A stretch of DNA of 64,000 nucleotides from PMNU01 sp035480575 (GTDB lineage: Bacteria; Patescibacteriota; Saccharimonadia; Saccharimonadales; UBA4665): positions 6,939 through 70,938 of the forward strand of contig DATIHR010000022.1 of assembly GCA_035480575.1 (NCBI GenBank). The letters run 5' to 3'. Below the pieces are notes generated by a model. The model ran no database searches and was not told the DNA's origin. It worked only from the letters and a program-made list of their open reading frames with translations. Position 1 is the first letter of the stretch, and every line of letters starts with the position of its first letter. This document shows, piece by piece, positions 40,818 to 49,606 of this stretch. The translations under genes and the position numbers were made by a program.

Positions 40818-41150
40818 ATGGGTGGTGCCTCATACGACCTAGACTTTGTAACCAGCAGCCTTACCTGGGGCGAGGGGTTATACACAGAATTTGGGTATGA
40901 CAAATCGGCCCCCACTAACAGCGTTGATTGGTGGACCGACCACATACATCCTAACGATGCCATGATATTAAATTATGCCATGGACAAGTTGCTTGATCCG
41001 TATGCGCAAAACTGGCTTGTCGAGTACCGGTTTAGAAAAGCAGATAACAGCTATGTAGTAGTCGAAGACCAGGCAACGATACACCGCGATAGTGTCGGTA
41101 AGGCGATACGGCTAACGGGTACGCTGACACCACTTGCAACCTATTCGTGA
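40818..41150 (+). CDS. Single PAS-domain protein
   Basis: 110 residues forming little more than one PAS fold of the PAS_3 type: LTWGEGLYTEFGYDKSAPTN, DWWTDHIHPNDAM and WLVEYRFRKADNSYVVVEDQ are the usual blocks. There is no output domain, so it would have to act by binding another protein or a ligand. TATGAT at 40803-40808 lies 9 nt before ATG 40818. It is followed by comEC after about 50 bp. Confidence 0.8.
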   Translation: MGGASYDLDFVTSSLTWGEGLYTEFGYDKSAPTNSVDWWTDHIHPNDAMILNYAMDKLLDPYAQNWLVEYRFRKADNSYVVVEDQATIHRDSVGKAIRLTGTLTPLATYS

Positions 41151-41198
41151 TAGGGTGTTTTTGGTTTAAACACGGCGAGCTGTTGCTACAATGCTCGC

Positions 41199-42632
41199 GT
41201 GCTGCAAAAAATATATGCCAGGCGCCTAAAACGGGCGCCAATTGTTATCTCGGTTTGTTTGGCTCTATTTGCCGGTATTGGACTGGCTCGATATTACCCC
41301 GGCGTGTCTTTTGGTTGGCTTTGGCCTGTTGGCGTTTTGGTGGCGGTAACGCTGCGCAAGCACAATGTGGCTACGTTGCTTTGTTTAGCGCTGCTTGGCT
41401 TTGGTATTGGCTGGTGGCGGGGTTCGGTGGTTATGTACCGTATGGCGCCTTATAGCCAGCTGGCACTAACCAAGGTGACAGTCGTGGGTAGGGCAACGGA
41501 CGATGCGGTGTACGGCGAGCAATCGCAGTTGACATTTGGGTTAAGTGTCGTGCATGTAGTACAGCCAGTGCAGACTGCCTTGCCGGGGACACTTAAAGTA
41601 TCCGGTTATGGGGTTGGTGGTGTATATCGGGGTGACAGAGTGGTGGTGTCCGGCAAGTTATACCCAACTCGTGGGAGTAACCAGGCGAGTATCAGTTTTG
41701 CCGAGCTAAAGATTGTGGAGCGGGGGAGTTCTGGCATTGATGCGTTCCGGCGTAACTTTGCAGCGGGGTTGCAGTCGGCATTGCCCGAACCTTTGGCATC
41801 ACTGGGCTTGGGCCTCCTTATTGGGCAGCGCAGCACGTTGCCGGCGGAAGTAACGAGCGTGCTGCTAACTGTTGGCCTAACGCACATAATTGCGGTGTCG
41901 GGATACAACCTGACGATTATTATCCAGGCAGTGCGGCGTCTTATGGGCAAGCGTTCTAAGTTTCAAACTATGGCGGTGTGCTTGCTATTAATGGGTACGT
42001 TTTTGTTGATTACAGGCAGTAGCCCCTCAATTGTACGCGCTAGCATAATTAGCATGTTAAGTTTAGGTGTTTGGTATTACGGGCGGACCATTAAGCCATT
42101 GGTATTGCTGCTAACAGCAGGCGCGATAAGTGTGCTGCTAACGCCACTATACTTGTGGGGTAACGTTAGCTGGTATTTATCTTTTTTGGCATTTTTTGGT
42201 GTGCTGGTGTTAGCCCCATTGGTGACAAAGCGGCTGTATGGCAGGCGCACTCCAAAAATAATTGGGCAGATCGTTATAGAAAGCTCGTGTGCGCAAATAA
42301 TGACCGTGCCCTACGTGCTGTATATATTTGGGCATATTTCATTTGTAGCATTGCCGGCAAATGTGTTGGTGGTGGCTGCTGTGCCGCTGGCAATGCTACT
42401 GTCCCTTATTGCAGGCCTCGCAGGTATGTTCATGCCAATTGTGGCCGGCTGGCTTGCTTGGCCGGCAGCCTGCGTACTGTTGTATATGCTGGATGTTTCC
42501 AGCTTACTTGCCGAGTTGCCATTTGCCGCTAGGAATAACACCTACAGTACTGCTACTGCCATGGCGTGTGCTTATGGCGTTATCGGGTTTGTGGCAGTGC
42601 TACTGTGGCGGCGGGCTGGGTCGGCCAGTTAG
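41199..42632 (+). CDS. comEC: ComEC/Rec2-type DNA uptake channel, membrane part only
   Basis: 477 residues: an N-terminal pair of helices, an OB-like domain (about 90-180), then the Competence domain with nine or so helices. LGLGLLIGQRSTLPAEV, VGLTHIIAVSGYNLTIII and SSPSIVRASIISML are conserved. The C-terminal metallo-beta-lactamase domain of longer ComEC proteins is absent, as it is in a number of CPR and other bacteria. ComEC passes single-stranded DNA across the membrane. Start is GTG 41199, with TACAAT six bases upstream. The 3' end overlaps the convergent gene by 33 bp. Confidence 0.9.
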   Translation: MLQKIYARRLKRAPIVISVCLALFAGIGLARYYPGVSFGWLWPVGVLVAVTLRKHNVATLLCLALLGFGIGWWRGSVVMYRMAPYSQLALTKVTVVGRATDDAVYGEQSQLTFGLSVVHVVQPVQTALPGTLKVSGYGVGGVYRGDRVVVSGKLYPTRGSNQASISFAELKIVERGSSGIDAFRRNFAAGLQSALPEPLASLGLGLLIGQRSTLPAEVTSVLLTVGLTHIIAVSGYNLTIIIQAVRRLMGKRSKFQTMAVCLLLMGTFLLITGSSPSIVRASIISMLSLGVWYYGRTIKPLVLLLTAGAISVLLTPLYLWGNVSWYLSFLAFFGVLVLAPLVTKRLYGRRTPKIIGQIVIESSCAQIMTVPYVLYIFGHISFVALPANVLVVAAVPLAMLLSLIAGLAGMFMPIVAGWLAWPAACVLLYMLDVSSLLAELPFAARNNTYSTATAMACAYGVIGFVAVLLWRRAGSAS

Positions 42633-43268
42633 GTAGTCTATTTCGTCACCTTGTCGTGCCCGGCGAATGTAGCCAAACGTTAGCACGGTATCCGGCGGAA
42701 TATGCTGGTTGGCTACTGCTTGTAGCGCGACTTCAAGGCTTGGAGGGCATTCGGTGTAAAATTTGAGCCAACCCACATGTATCTGAGGATGTTTATTCGA
42801 TTTTGATTTATTGCCGAGTCTTTTGACTGTTTCTTGGCTGACCTGACGCTCTTGGTGCATACTTGAGCGTGCAAGCTGCCCGCAGAATATTTTGCGATCT
42901 GGCTGGCCGCCCTGCAGTGAGTGGTTGAGACAGGCTGTCCCCACTTTTTTGCTGAACGATGGCAGTGAAGCAAGTTGTTCGTGTATACGATCTGCTATCT
43001 CGTCATAGCCCAGATATGTCAGCTCTGAGTCTGGCGCTGCATTCTGGACGGAGTGCTCGATAAAATTGCCACCAACGATTGGTATGGAAATTTTGTTAGG
43101 ATCCATAAAGCGTACCGTGTTGTCGCTAATGGGCATATATTTGGTGACGGTATGCATAAGGGCTACGCTGAGTGCACTAATTACCTCTGGCTTGGGCAAT
43201 GAAAGGTCTCGTTTAAAAACAACAATGTCCGGCGAGTGGTTAGGCATGCAGCCGAATATAGCATACAT
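42600..43268 (-). CDS. Unknown protein, tandem paralog family copy 1
   Basis: 222 residues, soluble. It shares blocks with the two following genes: IFGCMPNHSPDIVVFKR at the start, the KYMPI region, ISIPIVGGNFIEHSVQNAAP, GGQPDRKIFCGQLARSSMHQ and HIPPDTVLTF. Not recognised. The C-terminal ends differ most. TATAGC lies about 9 nt before the ATG on the minus strand. It is the last gene in the tandem and overlaps the 3' end of comEC by 33 bp. Confidence 0.6.
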   Translation of the reverse strand: MYAIFGCMPNHSPDIVVFKRDLSLPKPEVISALSVALMHTVTKYMPISDNTVRFMDPNKISIPIVGGNFIEHSVQNAAPDSELTYLGYDEIADRIHEQLASLPSFSKKVGTACLNHSLQGGQPDRKIFCGQLARSSMHQERQVSQETVKRLGNKSKSNKHPQIHVGWLKFYTECPPSLEVALQAVANQHIPPDTVLTFGYIRRARQGDEIDYLTGRPSPPPQ

Positions 43269-43298
43269 TGCCGCTACTGGCTATACGGGGCCTCAGTC

Positions 43299-43958
43299 TT
43301 AAAGTCTCAGATACTTATCTTGTTCGCTACCTTGCCGTATGCGTTTGACGGGGTCAAATATGAGTTGGCTGTTCGGCGGAATATGTTCGTTCGTTACCTT
43401 TATTAAATCCTCTTCCAATGATTTGGGGCATTGCGTAAGGAACTTTATCCAACGCAAGGCGTGCCGTCGAGAGTATGGAGGTGGCGTTAGGACACCCCCG
43501 AGTGCCGTCAACGCTGCCTTGCCTAGATGGCGCTCTTCTAGGATGCTGGACTCGGCCAATTGTGTGCCGTACATTTTACGATCGGGTTTTCTGCCTTGTA
43601 GCTTATGAGCCAAAACAGAAATAGTTGTTGGGTCGGCGTACATGGGCGTGGCTGATATTTCTTCTTCTATGGCATCGGCTATTTGATCGTACGTAAGATG
43701 TACGAGTTCTGAATCGGGGTGGGCGGTCCTCATGGCATATGCTATGGCATTACCGCCAACTATACTTATGGCGCACTTTGCCGGATGGCTAAAACGCACC
43801 GAGTTTTTGTCGATAGGCATGTACTGCCCCACGACCCCAATAAGGTTGGCTTGGAGTTCACCAATAACCTGTGGCTCGGGCCAAACAAGCGGCCGCTTAA
43901 AGGTAATAATGTCAGGCGACAGTTCGGGCATGCAGCCGAATATACCACATACCGCCAC
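43299..43958 (-). CDS. Unknown protein, tandem paralog family copy 2
   Basis: 219 residues, paralog of the neighbours on both sides. The N-terminus CGIFGCMPELSPDIITFKRP, then QYMPIDKNSVRFSHPAKCAI, SIVGGNAIAYAMRTAHPDSE, GRKPDRKMYGTQLAESSILE and HIPPNSQLIFDPVKRIRQGS define the family. The start is GTG 43958 with TATAGC 6 nt before it. CGIFG at the start recalls Ntn amidotransferases, but the rest of that fold is not evident. Function unknown. Confidence 0.6.
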   Translation of the reverse strand: MAVCGIFGCMPELSPDIITFKRPLVWPEPQVIGELQANLIGVVGQYMPIDKNSVRFSHPAKCAISIVGGNAIAYAMRTAHPDSELVHLTYDQIADAIEEEISATPMYADPTTISVLAHKLQGRKPDRKMYGTQLAESSILEERHLGKAALTALGGVLTPPPYSRRHALRWIKFLTQCPKSLEEDLIKVTNEHIPPNSQLIFDPVKRIRQGSEQDKYLRL

Positions 43959-43972
43959 TACAGGGCTATACG

Positions 43973-44625
43973 TTACGTTATTTCTAAGTACCGATTTTTT
44001 TCGTCGCCCTGCCTCATTGATCTAACGCGGTCAAATACCATTGGCGTCCCTGGTGGAATGTGATCATTAGTGACTGTTATTAATTCGTTCACTAGAGGTT
44101 CGGGGCAGTCAACTGCAAACTGTATCCAGGATACGGCATGCCAGGGAACGCGCCTACGTGGCAATGGAATATTGCCAAGCATTCTGAGTGCTGCTTGGCC
44201 TATAAAGCGCTCGTCTAGTATGGGCGATTCAGCTAGCTGTGTGCCGAACACTCTGCGGTCGGGCCGTCCGCCTACCATGCTGTGGGCAAAAGCGTGCGTA
44301 GCTAGTGGTTTGGTGTAGGTGGGAAGGATTGACACCTTTTCTTCTATGGCATCGGCGATCTGGTGCGGGGTTATGTTTGCGAGTGCCGAATCGGGGTCTG
44401 CGGTTTTAACGGCATGTTCAATGACATTGCCGCCTACAATACTTATGGCACAGTTGTTCGGGTTGCTAAAGAGTGCCGAATTCGAATGTATCGACATATA
44501 GCCTTTGACAACTTGGATAAGGTCGGCCTGAAGCCTGCCGACCACGTCGGCTTCAGGCGAGAGGAGCTGACGTTAAAGACGACAAGATTAGGAGACAGAT
44601 CGGACATGTAGCCGAATATACCACA
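43973..44625 (-). pseudogene. Frameshifted third paralog
   Basis: The 190-residue frame ending at 43973 matches copy 2 along its length from VVGRLQADLIQVVKGYM. The counterpart of the first 30 residues (CGIFGYMSDLSPNLVVF) is in another frame upstream. At about 44573 one base is missing from the codon after VVF, where the others have TTTAARCG. No start codon precedes CGIFG without an in-frame stop. Either the gene is decaying, or translation restarts at the GTG of VVGRLQ, or the base is a sequencing error. Confidence 0.65.
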
Positions 44626-44705
44626 CTTGGCTGTTGTTGGCTACAACAGATTGTAAATGGTATAATTATAGCTAGTACAACAGGTGTAAAGGAGTAGAGG
44701 CACAC

Positions 44706-45431
44706 GTGAGCGGACATTCAAAGTGGTCGACCATTAAGCGGGAAAAGGGCGCCAAAGACGCGGCTCGTGGGGCAGTTTTTACTAAACTTGGCAATGCTAT
44801 TGCCATTGCCGCACGCAGCGGCACCGACCCAACTACTAACTTTGCCCTTCGCCTGGCAATCGATAAAGCCAAGGCTGCAAACATGCCTCTGGCTAACATT
44901 GACCGCGCTATTCAACGGGTGGCCGATAAAAACGCCGCACAACTACAAGAGGTTTTGTACGAAGGCTACGGCCCCGGTGGTGTCGCCATTTTGGTAGAAG
45001 TAGCCACGGACAATATTAACCGCACATATCCCGAGGTAAAACTGGCGTTCAGTAAGCATGGCGGCAATATTGCCGAAAAGGGCGCCGTTGCCTTCCAGTT
45101 TGACCACAAAGGCATGATTCGGGTAACCGGCAGCGGCGATGACCTTATGCTCCAAGCCCTGGACGCGGGTGCCGAAGACGTGCAAGAGGAAGGCGCTGAA
45201 TCGGTCGTATATACCGAGCCCACCGACCTTGCTAAAGTACGCGACACCCTGCGTGAGCAAGGCATAGAGGTCAAAGAAGCAGAGCTCACCTACGTGCCTA
45301 ATACAACAGTGGAAGTTACTGATGCAGCAACCGCTGGCAAGATCATGCGCCTCATGGACGCGCTTGATGCTATAGACGACGTAACCAACACGCACGTCAA
45401 TTTCGATATTGACGAATCGTTATTAGGGTAG
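44706..45431 (+). CDS. yebC: YebC/PmpR family protein
   Basis: 241 residues, the normal length: MSGHSKWSTIKREKGAKDAA at the N-terminus, NMPLANIDRAIQRV, LYEGYGPGGVAILVEVATDN and NRTYPEVKLAFSKHGGNI are family hallmarks. YebC-type proteins act as transcription regulators in some bacteria and relieve ribosome stalling in others. Start is GTG 44706, preceded by AAGGAG and a good spacer. It is followed by ruvC, as in many bacteria, where yebC-ruvC adjacency is conserved. Confidence 0.95.
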   Translation: MSGHSKWSTIKREKGAKDAARGAVFTKLGNAIAIAARSGTDPTTNFALRLAIDKAKAANMPLANIDRAIQRVADKNAAQLQEVLYEGYGPGGVAILVEVATDNINRTYPEVKLAFSKHGGNIAEKGAVAFQFDHKGMIRVTGSGDDLMLQALDAGAEDVQEEGAESVVYTEPTDLAKVRDTLREQGIEVKEAELTYVPNTTVEVTDAATAGKIMRLMDALDAIDDVTNTHVNFDIDESLLG

Positions 45432-45483
45432 ACATGAGTCAATCCAAAACACTACAACTGAACCCCGGTGTTCACATGCACGT

Positions 45484-45951
45484 ATGCGCATTCTAGGCAT
45501 TGACCCCGGCACTGGCATTTTGGGTTTTGGCGTTGTAGACATACAGGGCACAAAATCGCAGCTGGTAGATGCTGGCGTGATCCGTACGCCCGTTAAGGAA
45601 GACGATGCTGTACGCCTGCAAACTATTTACGACGAGCTAACCGATATTATTGCCGCCACCAAACCCGCCATTATGTCGGTAGAAAAACTGTTTTTTGCCC
45701 GTAATGTTACTACCGCTATGACTGTTGCGCAGGCTCGTGGCGTGGTGCTCTTGTGTGCTCGTCAGGCGGGGCTGGAGATTTTTGAATACACCCCCTTACA
45801 GATCAAGCAGGCCATTACCGGCTATGGCAAGGCCGACAAAAAACAAATGCAAGAGATGGTCCGAGTACTGTTGGGTCTTAGCGAAGTGCCCAAGCCGGAC
45901 GATTGCGCGGATGCTCTGGCGGCAGCCCTTACCTATGGCATGTATCGGTAG
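45484..45951 (+). CDS. ruvC: Holliday junction resolvase RuvC
   Basis: 155 residues. Catalytic acids fit: MRILGIDPGTGILGFGVVD has the first Asp; VEKLFFARN supplies the Glu, and the final pair lies in DDCADALAAALTYG. RuvC cuts four-way junctions brought to it by RuvAB. It begins the ruv group and is separated from ruvA by one unknown gene. ATG 45484 is preceded by 53 bases from yebC with no strong Shine-Dalgarno site. Confidence 0.96.
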   Translation: MRILGIDPGTGILGFGVVDIQGTKSQLVDAGVIRTPVKEDDAVRLQTIYDELTDIIAATKPAIMSVEKLFFARNVTTAMTVAQARGVVLLCARQAGLEIFEYTPLQIKQAITGYGKADKKQMQEMVRVLLGLSEVPKPDDCADALAAALTYGMYR

Positions 45952-45996
45952 CTAGGCGTAGTTTGCAATATGCGCCAGGTACGCTAGTCTGATAGT

Positions 45997-46569
45997 ATGT
46001 TGCCACAAGAAGTTTGCGAAGAATTGAGTCACAATTTAGCCGGGCTCAGCCAGCAACTGGCATTGCACAATGCGCAAGATTATCCCCTTCGAGAGCTGTC
46101 GCAGTGCGTCCCGTTCGATACCGAACCCCTGGCCTTTTTACTGGATGAAAAAATTGAGGAGGCAGAACGGGACGCCTACTTGGAAGCAATGGGTAGCATT
46201 GCCACCTGGAGGGTCGGGGTATCAGAAGAAAAGCCGTCTGATACGCATTGGGTGGGTTTGTACGCCAAATACGACGAAACCATAGCTGCTGCACTCGGTT
46301 TGAACCGGGGTTTAATTATCGAAGAGCGCAGGTGCGATTCAGCGGACGAGCCAGACGTTTCGGTACGGTTATTCGCGGAGATGTTTAGTCGTGTAGATGG
46401 CGAGTTGCGCAGCCAAGAAATACTGCTTCTGGACGCACAGGTGGTCGGCGATCCCAATCCCGAGCAGGGAACAAGTACGCCCACTGCCGAGCAGGCCTTA
46501 GCTGTTAACGCATTGGTAACTGTCGCTCGCGGCATCCTGACATCTGTGTCGGAAGATGATGTACAATAA
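45997..46569 (+). CDS. Unknown protein between ruvC and ruvA
   Basis: 190 residues, acidic and soluble: many Glu and Asp, with a central stretch IEEAERDAYLEAMGSIATWR. No membrane segment or known motif. It starts 45 bases after ruvC and ends 6 bases before ruvA, so it is likely cotranscribed with the ruv genes. TAGTCT lies 6 nt before ATG 45997. I do not recognise it; a role in recombination is suggested only by location. Confidence 0.55.
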   Translation: MLPQEVCEELSHNLAGLSQQLALHNAQDYPLRELSQCVPFDTEPLAFLLDEKIEEAERDAYLEAMGSIATWRVGVSEEKPSDTHWVGLYAKYDETIAAALGLNRGLIIEERRCDSADEPDVSVRLFAEMFSRVDGELRSQEILLLDAQVVGDPNPEQGTSTPTAEQALAVNALVTVARGILTSVSEDDVQ

Positions 46570-46575
46570 GCCCCT

Positions 46576-47154
46576 ATGATTGCGACACTTACAGGCACGG
46601 TTGCCGAAAAAACGCTTGACCAGATTGTGCTGGATGTCGGGGGGGTCGGTTATGGGCTACTCGTGCCTGTCGAGGATTATGGCAGTTTAGCAATAGGTAA
46701 TACATCCAAGCTGTATATTTACGAGCATATTCGTGAAAATGCACACGACTTATTTGGTTTTTTGACGCAAGATACAAAGCAGTTATTCGAGCAGTTATTG
46801 GGCGTCAATGGTGTGGGGCCAAAAATGGCGCTCAGCGTCTTGAATACGGGTTCTGCTGGCGCGGTACGGACGGCTATTGCTGGTGGCGACACAAAATCCA
46901 TCCAGAAAGCCAGCGGTGTTGGCAAGCGGGTTGCAGAACGGATTGTGGTAGACCTTAAGGATAAGGTGGGGTTGGCCGGCGTAGATCTCAGCACGACCGG
47001 CATGCTGCAATCCGAAAGTATGCTTATTGCCGACGAAGCCGTAGAAGCACTCGTAGCACTTGGTTATACGCCCCAGGATGCCGCTGCTGCGTTACTAAAA
47101 GTAGACGAAACATTGCCTACCCCAGAGCGTATTAAACAGGCACTAAAAAGGTAG
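46576..47154 (+). CDS. ruvA: Holliday junction branch-migration protein RuvA
   Basis: 192 residues: an OB fold (about 1-65, MIATLTGTVAEKTLDQIVLD), two helix-hairpin-helix motifs (LLGVNGVGPKMALSVL and IQKASGVGKRVAERIVVDLK), and the C-terminal domain III (EAVEALVALGYTPQDAAAAL) that contacts RuvB. The full length is normal. TACAAT at 46562-46567 lies 8 nt before ATG 46576, inside the preceding gene. Confidence 0.96.
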   Translation: MIATLTGTVAEKTLDQIVLDVGGVGYGLLVPVEDYGSLAIGNTSKLYIYEHIRENAHDLFGFLTQDTKQLFEQLLGVNGVGPKMALSVLNTGSAGAVRTAIAGGDTKSIQKASGVGKRVAERIVVDLKDKVGLAGVDLSTTGMLQSESMLIADEAVEALVALGYTPQDAAAALLKVDETLPTPERIKQALKR

Positions 47155-47160
47155 CATGGC

Positions 47161-47634
47161 ATGGCAGCAACATCGGAAACATTATGGAAGCCCCACATCG
47201 ATAATCTTACTTCTAGTATTGAACGTAGGAGAATCGCACATGACGTTGCCATGGGCGCCGCTACTACGATAATTAAAGACCTCGTGCGTACAGGTTCATT
47301 GCCAGACTTTGCCGTGTTACAACAGTATCTAGACGAAGAAGAAAAAATAATGCAGCTAACTGCCGTACCGTTCCGGACGGAACAATGGAAGCCGCCAAAC
47401 GTCATTGAATGCCGGGATATCGTAACTAGTGAACCACGAGGGCATTGGTTGAATATAACAATAGGCAACGATACGTCGAACCGTGGTTTGTGGTTAGCGG
47501 CCGCCCGTTGGGAAAGAGAACGCAACCTAGACTTGTTAAGGACGGATACGGGTTATCCGGTATTGCCCTGTGGCACTGGATACAGGGAGCATGATGTCAG
47601 TGTTTCCGATGCGCTACCAATACCTCGCCGCTAA
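47161..47634 (+). CDS. Unknown protein between ruvA and ruvB
   Basis: 157 residues, soluble, N-terminal helical half (ETLWKPHIDNLTSSIERRRI) and a C-terminal half rich in Trp, Arg and Pro. Not recognised. It begins 6 bases after ruvA, so cotranscription and probably coupled translation are likely; ruvB follows at 36 bp with its own TAAGAT element. The second unknown gene interleaved in the ruv set, it shows no similarity to the first that I can see. Confidence 0.55.
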   Translation: MAATSETLWKPHIDNLTSSIERRRIAHDVAMGAATTIIKDLVRTGSLPDFAVLQQYLDEEEKIMQLTAVPFRTEQWKPPNVIECRDIVTSEPRGHWLNITIGNDTSNRGLWLAAARWERERNLDLLRTDTGYPVLPCGTGYREHDVSVSDALPIPRR

Positions 47635-47670
47635 GGTACTTTCTGCGAGGGTGATAAGATAGGTATACAT

Positions 47671-48705
47671 ATGGCAGTGGAGCGGATAGTTACTACGAGT
47701 GTTTCTGGTGATGACCAGCAAGAGCAAGAGCTGGAGAATACACTGCGCCCCAAGGACTTCGCGAGTTACATTGGCCAGGGGCGCATTAAGCGTAATCTGC
47801 GGCTTGCCATAGAGGCCGCCAAAAAGCGTGGGGAATCGTTGGATCATGTGCTGTTGTACGGCCCGCCGGGCCTGGGCAAGACGACGCTTGCGAGTGTGAT
47901 TGCTAACGAAATGGGTGCCCACATATGCATTACGTCTGGGCCGGCCATCGAGCGGGCGGGCGACTTGGCTAGTTTACTGACCAACCTCGAAGACGGCGAC
48001 GTATTGTTTATCGATGAAATTCACCGCTTGAACCCAACGGTCGAAGAAAAGTTATATTCGGCCATGGAGGATTTTGCCCTTGATATTGTCATTGGTAAGG
48101 GGCCGAGCGCTCGCGCCCTACGGCTGGATGTGCCGAAGTTTACGCTTATAGGCGCAACCACTCGGGCGGGCAGTTTGGCGGCGCCCCTAAGGGACCGGTT
48201 TGGCATGATACACCGGCTGGAGTTTTACACGCCCGAAGAGATCCGCCAGATCATCGAGCGCGCGGCCGGCATTTTGCGTGTCACGATCCACCCCGAGGCG
48301 GCAGGCGAGCTGTCGCATAGGTCGCGCCTTACACCGCGTATAGCCAACCGACTCTTAAAACGGGTGCGCGATTATGCCGATGTAAACGGTGACGGTATTA
48401 TTGACACGTCCATTAGCCGCCAAGCGCTGGACCTGCTAGAAGTAGACGCACTGGGCCTTGACCCGGCCGATCGCATGCTGCTGGCAGCGATTATTGAAAA
48501 CTACAATGGTGGTCCGGTAGGCATAGAAACCATCGCCGCCCTTACGGCCGAAGAGCGGAGCACTATAGAAGATTTTTACGAACCGTATTTAATGCAAATC
48601 GGGCTGCTGGAGCGAACCCCGCGCGGCCGCAAGGTAACGCCAAAAACGTACAAACATCTCGGCAAGCCGGCTCCTAGGGATGCAGACCAATCAAAACTGC
48701 TATAA
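47671..48705 (+). CDS. ruvB: Holliday junction branch-migration helicase RuvB
   Basis: 344 residues. Walker A GPPGLGKTTLA, Walker B VLFIDEIHRLNP, sensor GATTRAGSLAAPLRDRFG and the arginine-finger region are intact; the C-terminal winged helix includes GGPVGIETIAALTAEE and FYEPYLMQIGLLERTPRGR. RuvB hexamers drive branch migration with RuvA. TAAGAT at 47655-47660 lies 10 nt before the ATG. Confidence 0.97.
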   Translation: MAVERIVTTSVSGDDQQEQELENTLRPKDFASYIGQGRIKRNLRLAIEAAKKRGESLDHVLLYGPPGLGKTTLASVIANEMGAHICITSGPAIERAGDLASLLTNLEDGDVLFIDEIHRLNPTVEEKLYSAMEDFALDIVIGKGPSARALRLDVPKFTLIGATTRAGSLAAPLRDRFGMIHRLEFYTPEEIRQIIERAAGILRVTIHPEAAGELSHRSRLTPRIANRLLKRVRDYADVNGDGIIDTSISRQALDLLEVDALGLDPADRMLLAAIIENYNGGPVGIETIAALTAEERSTIEDFYEPYLMQIGLLERTPRGRKVTPKTYKHLGKPAPRDADQSKLL

Positions 48706-48714
48706 TGCAGTGAT

Positions 48715-49569
48715 ATGGACTACAATACACCAGACGCAGGCGCTGATAATTTCGGCCGTCCGCAGCCACCATACCAGTTCCCACCGCACCCTGGCCAGCC
48801 AAGCAAGGCTCCCCAGTATGGCGCCCAGCAACAGCACCCGCAGAATCCGTATCAGCCAGTTGCATACGACAACCAAGGCCGTCCTTTGTACGCTCACCCG
48901 TCGAATCAACCGCAAATGATGTACTTTGCCCGGCCCCTCGACGCCAAGCCACAGCCCTTAAGTGAGTACATACAGCGTCGCCATGCAGAATCAGTCAAGA
49001 ACTTCCCTTCCCTTAATTTAAGTAATGGCGAGTACATTATTAGTGCCGTCAGTCGCCACCCCATTGGTATTCTGCGCATTTGGGCGGCTGCTTTTTTGGT
49101 TATTTTGGCGCTTATTGGTTTGTTCTCGGTATTATTTACACAAAATACTGGATCTTCGGTGGACACAGCATTTGGTACCGATGTCAGCTCTTTTAACGCC
49201 ATAGGCATTGGTGTTATTGCCATTATGATGATTTTAGCCGCTATAGGCGCGCTCATTGGCACCTACGTGTACAATAACAACCGGTTTTATCTAACTAACG
49301 AAAGCGTTATCCAGGAAATACAAAATTCGTTATTTTCCAAGCACGAGCAAACAGTTAGCCTGGCAAACATAGAAGACGCTAGTTTTGAGCAGAGTGGCAT
49401 TATCCCGACATTGCTTAATTATGGACGTATCCGGCTTAGTACCGAGGGCGACGAGACGACATATCGTTTTAACTATGTTGCCGACCCTAAAAAGCACATC
49501 GCTGTTCTTAATAATGCGGTCGAGGCGTTTAAGAACGGCCGGCCAGTAGACCCCAACGAGGAGGATTGA
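48715..49569 (+). CDS. Membrane protein with bacterial PH domain and Pro/Gln-rich N-terminus
   Basis: 284 residues. The first 75 are disordered and rich in Pro, Gln, Tyr and Asn. Two membrane helices follow (about 120-142 and 160-183), then a bPH2/YdbS-like domain with NNRFYLTNESVIQEIQNSLF and VSLANIEDASFEQSGIIPTL. Such proteins sit on the inner face of the membrane; binding partners are unknown. TATAAT at 48701-48706 lies 8 nt before ATG 48715. It follows ruvB by 9 bp. Confidence 0.75.
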   Translation: MDYNTPDAGADNFGRPQPPYQFPPHPGQPSKAPQYGAQQQHPQNPYQPVAYDNQGRPLYAHPSNQPQMMYFARPLDAKPQPLSEYIQRRHAESVKNFPSLNLSNGEYIISAVSRHPIGILRIWAAAFLVILALIGLFSVLFTQNTGSSVDTAFGTDVSSFNAIGIGVIAIMMILAAIGALIGTYVYNNNRFYLTNESVIQEIQNSLFSKHEQTVSLANIEDASFEQSGIIPTLLNYGRIRLSTEGDETTYRFNYVADPKKHIAVLNNAVEAFKNGRPVDPNEED

Positions 49570-49606
49570 CCCCAGGCCCACGTCTTACCGTAGGGGCAAA
49601 AAGGCG

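Noticed and set aside
43299..43958. Glutamine amidotransferase (CGIFG at N-terminus)
   Set aside because: Only five residues match; the next paralog has AIFGC without the Cys at that position, and the rest of the fold is missing.
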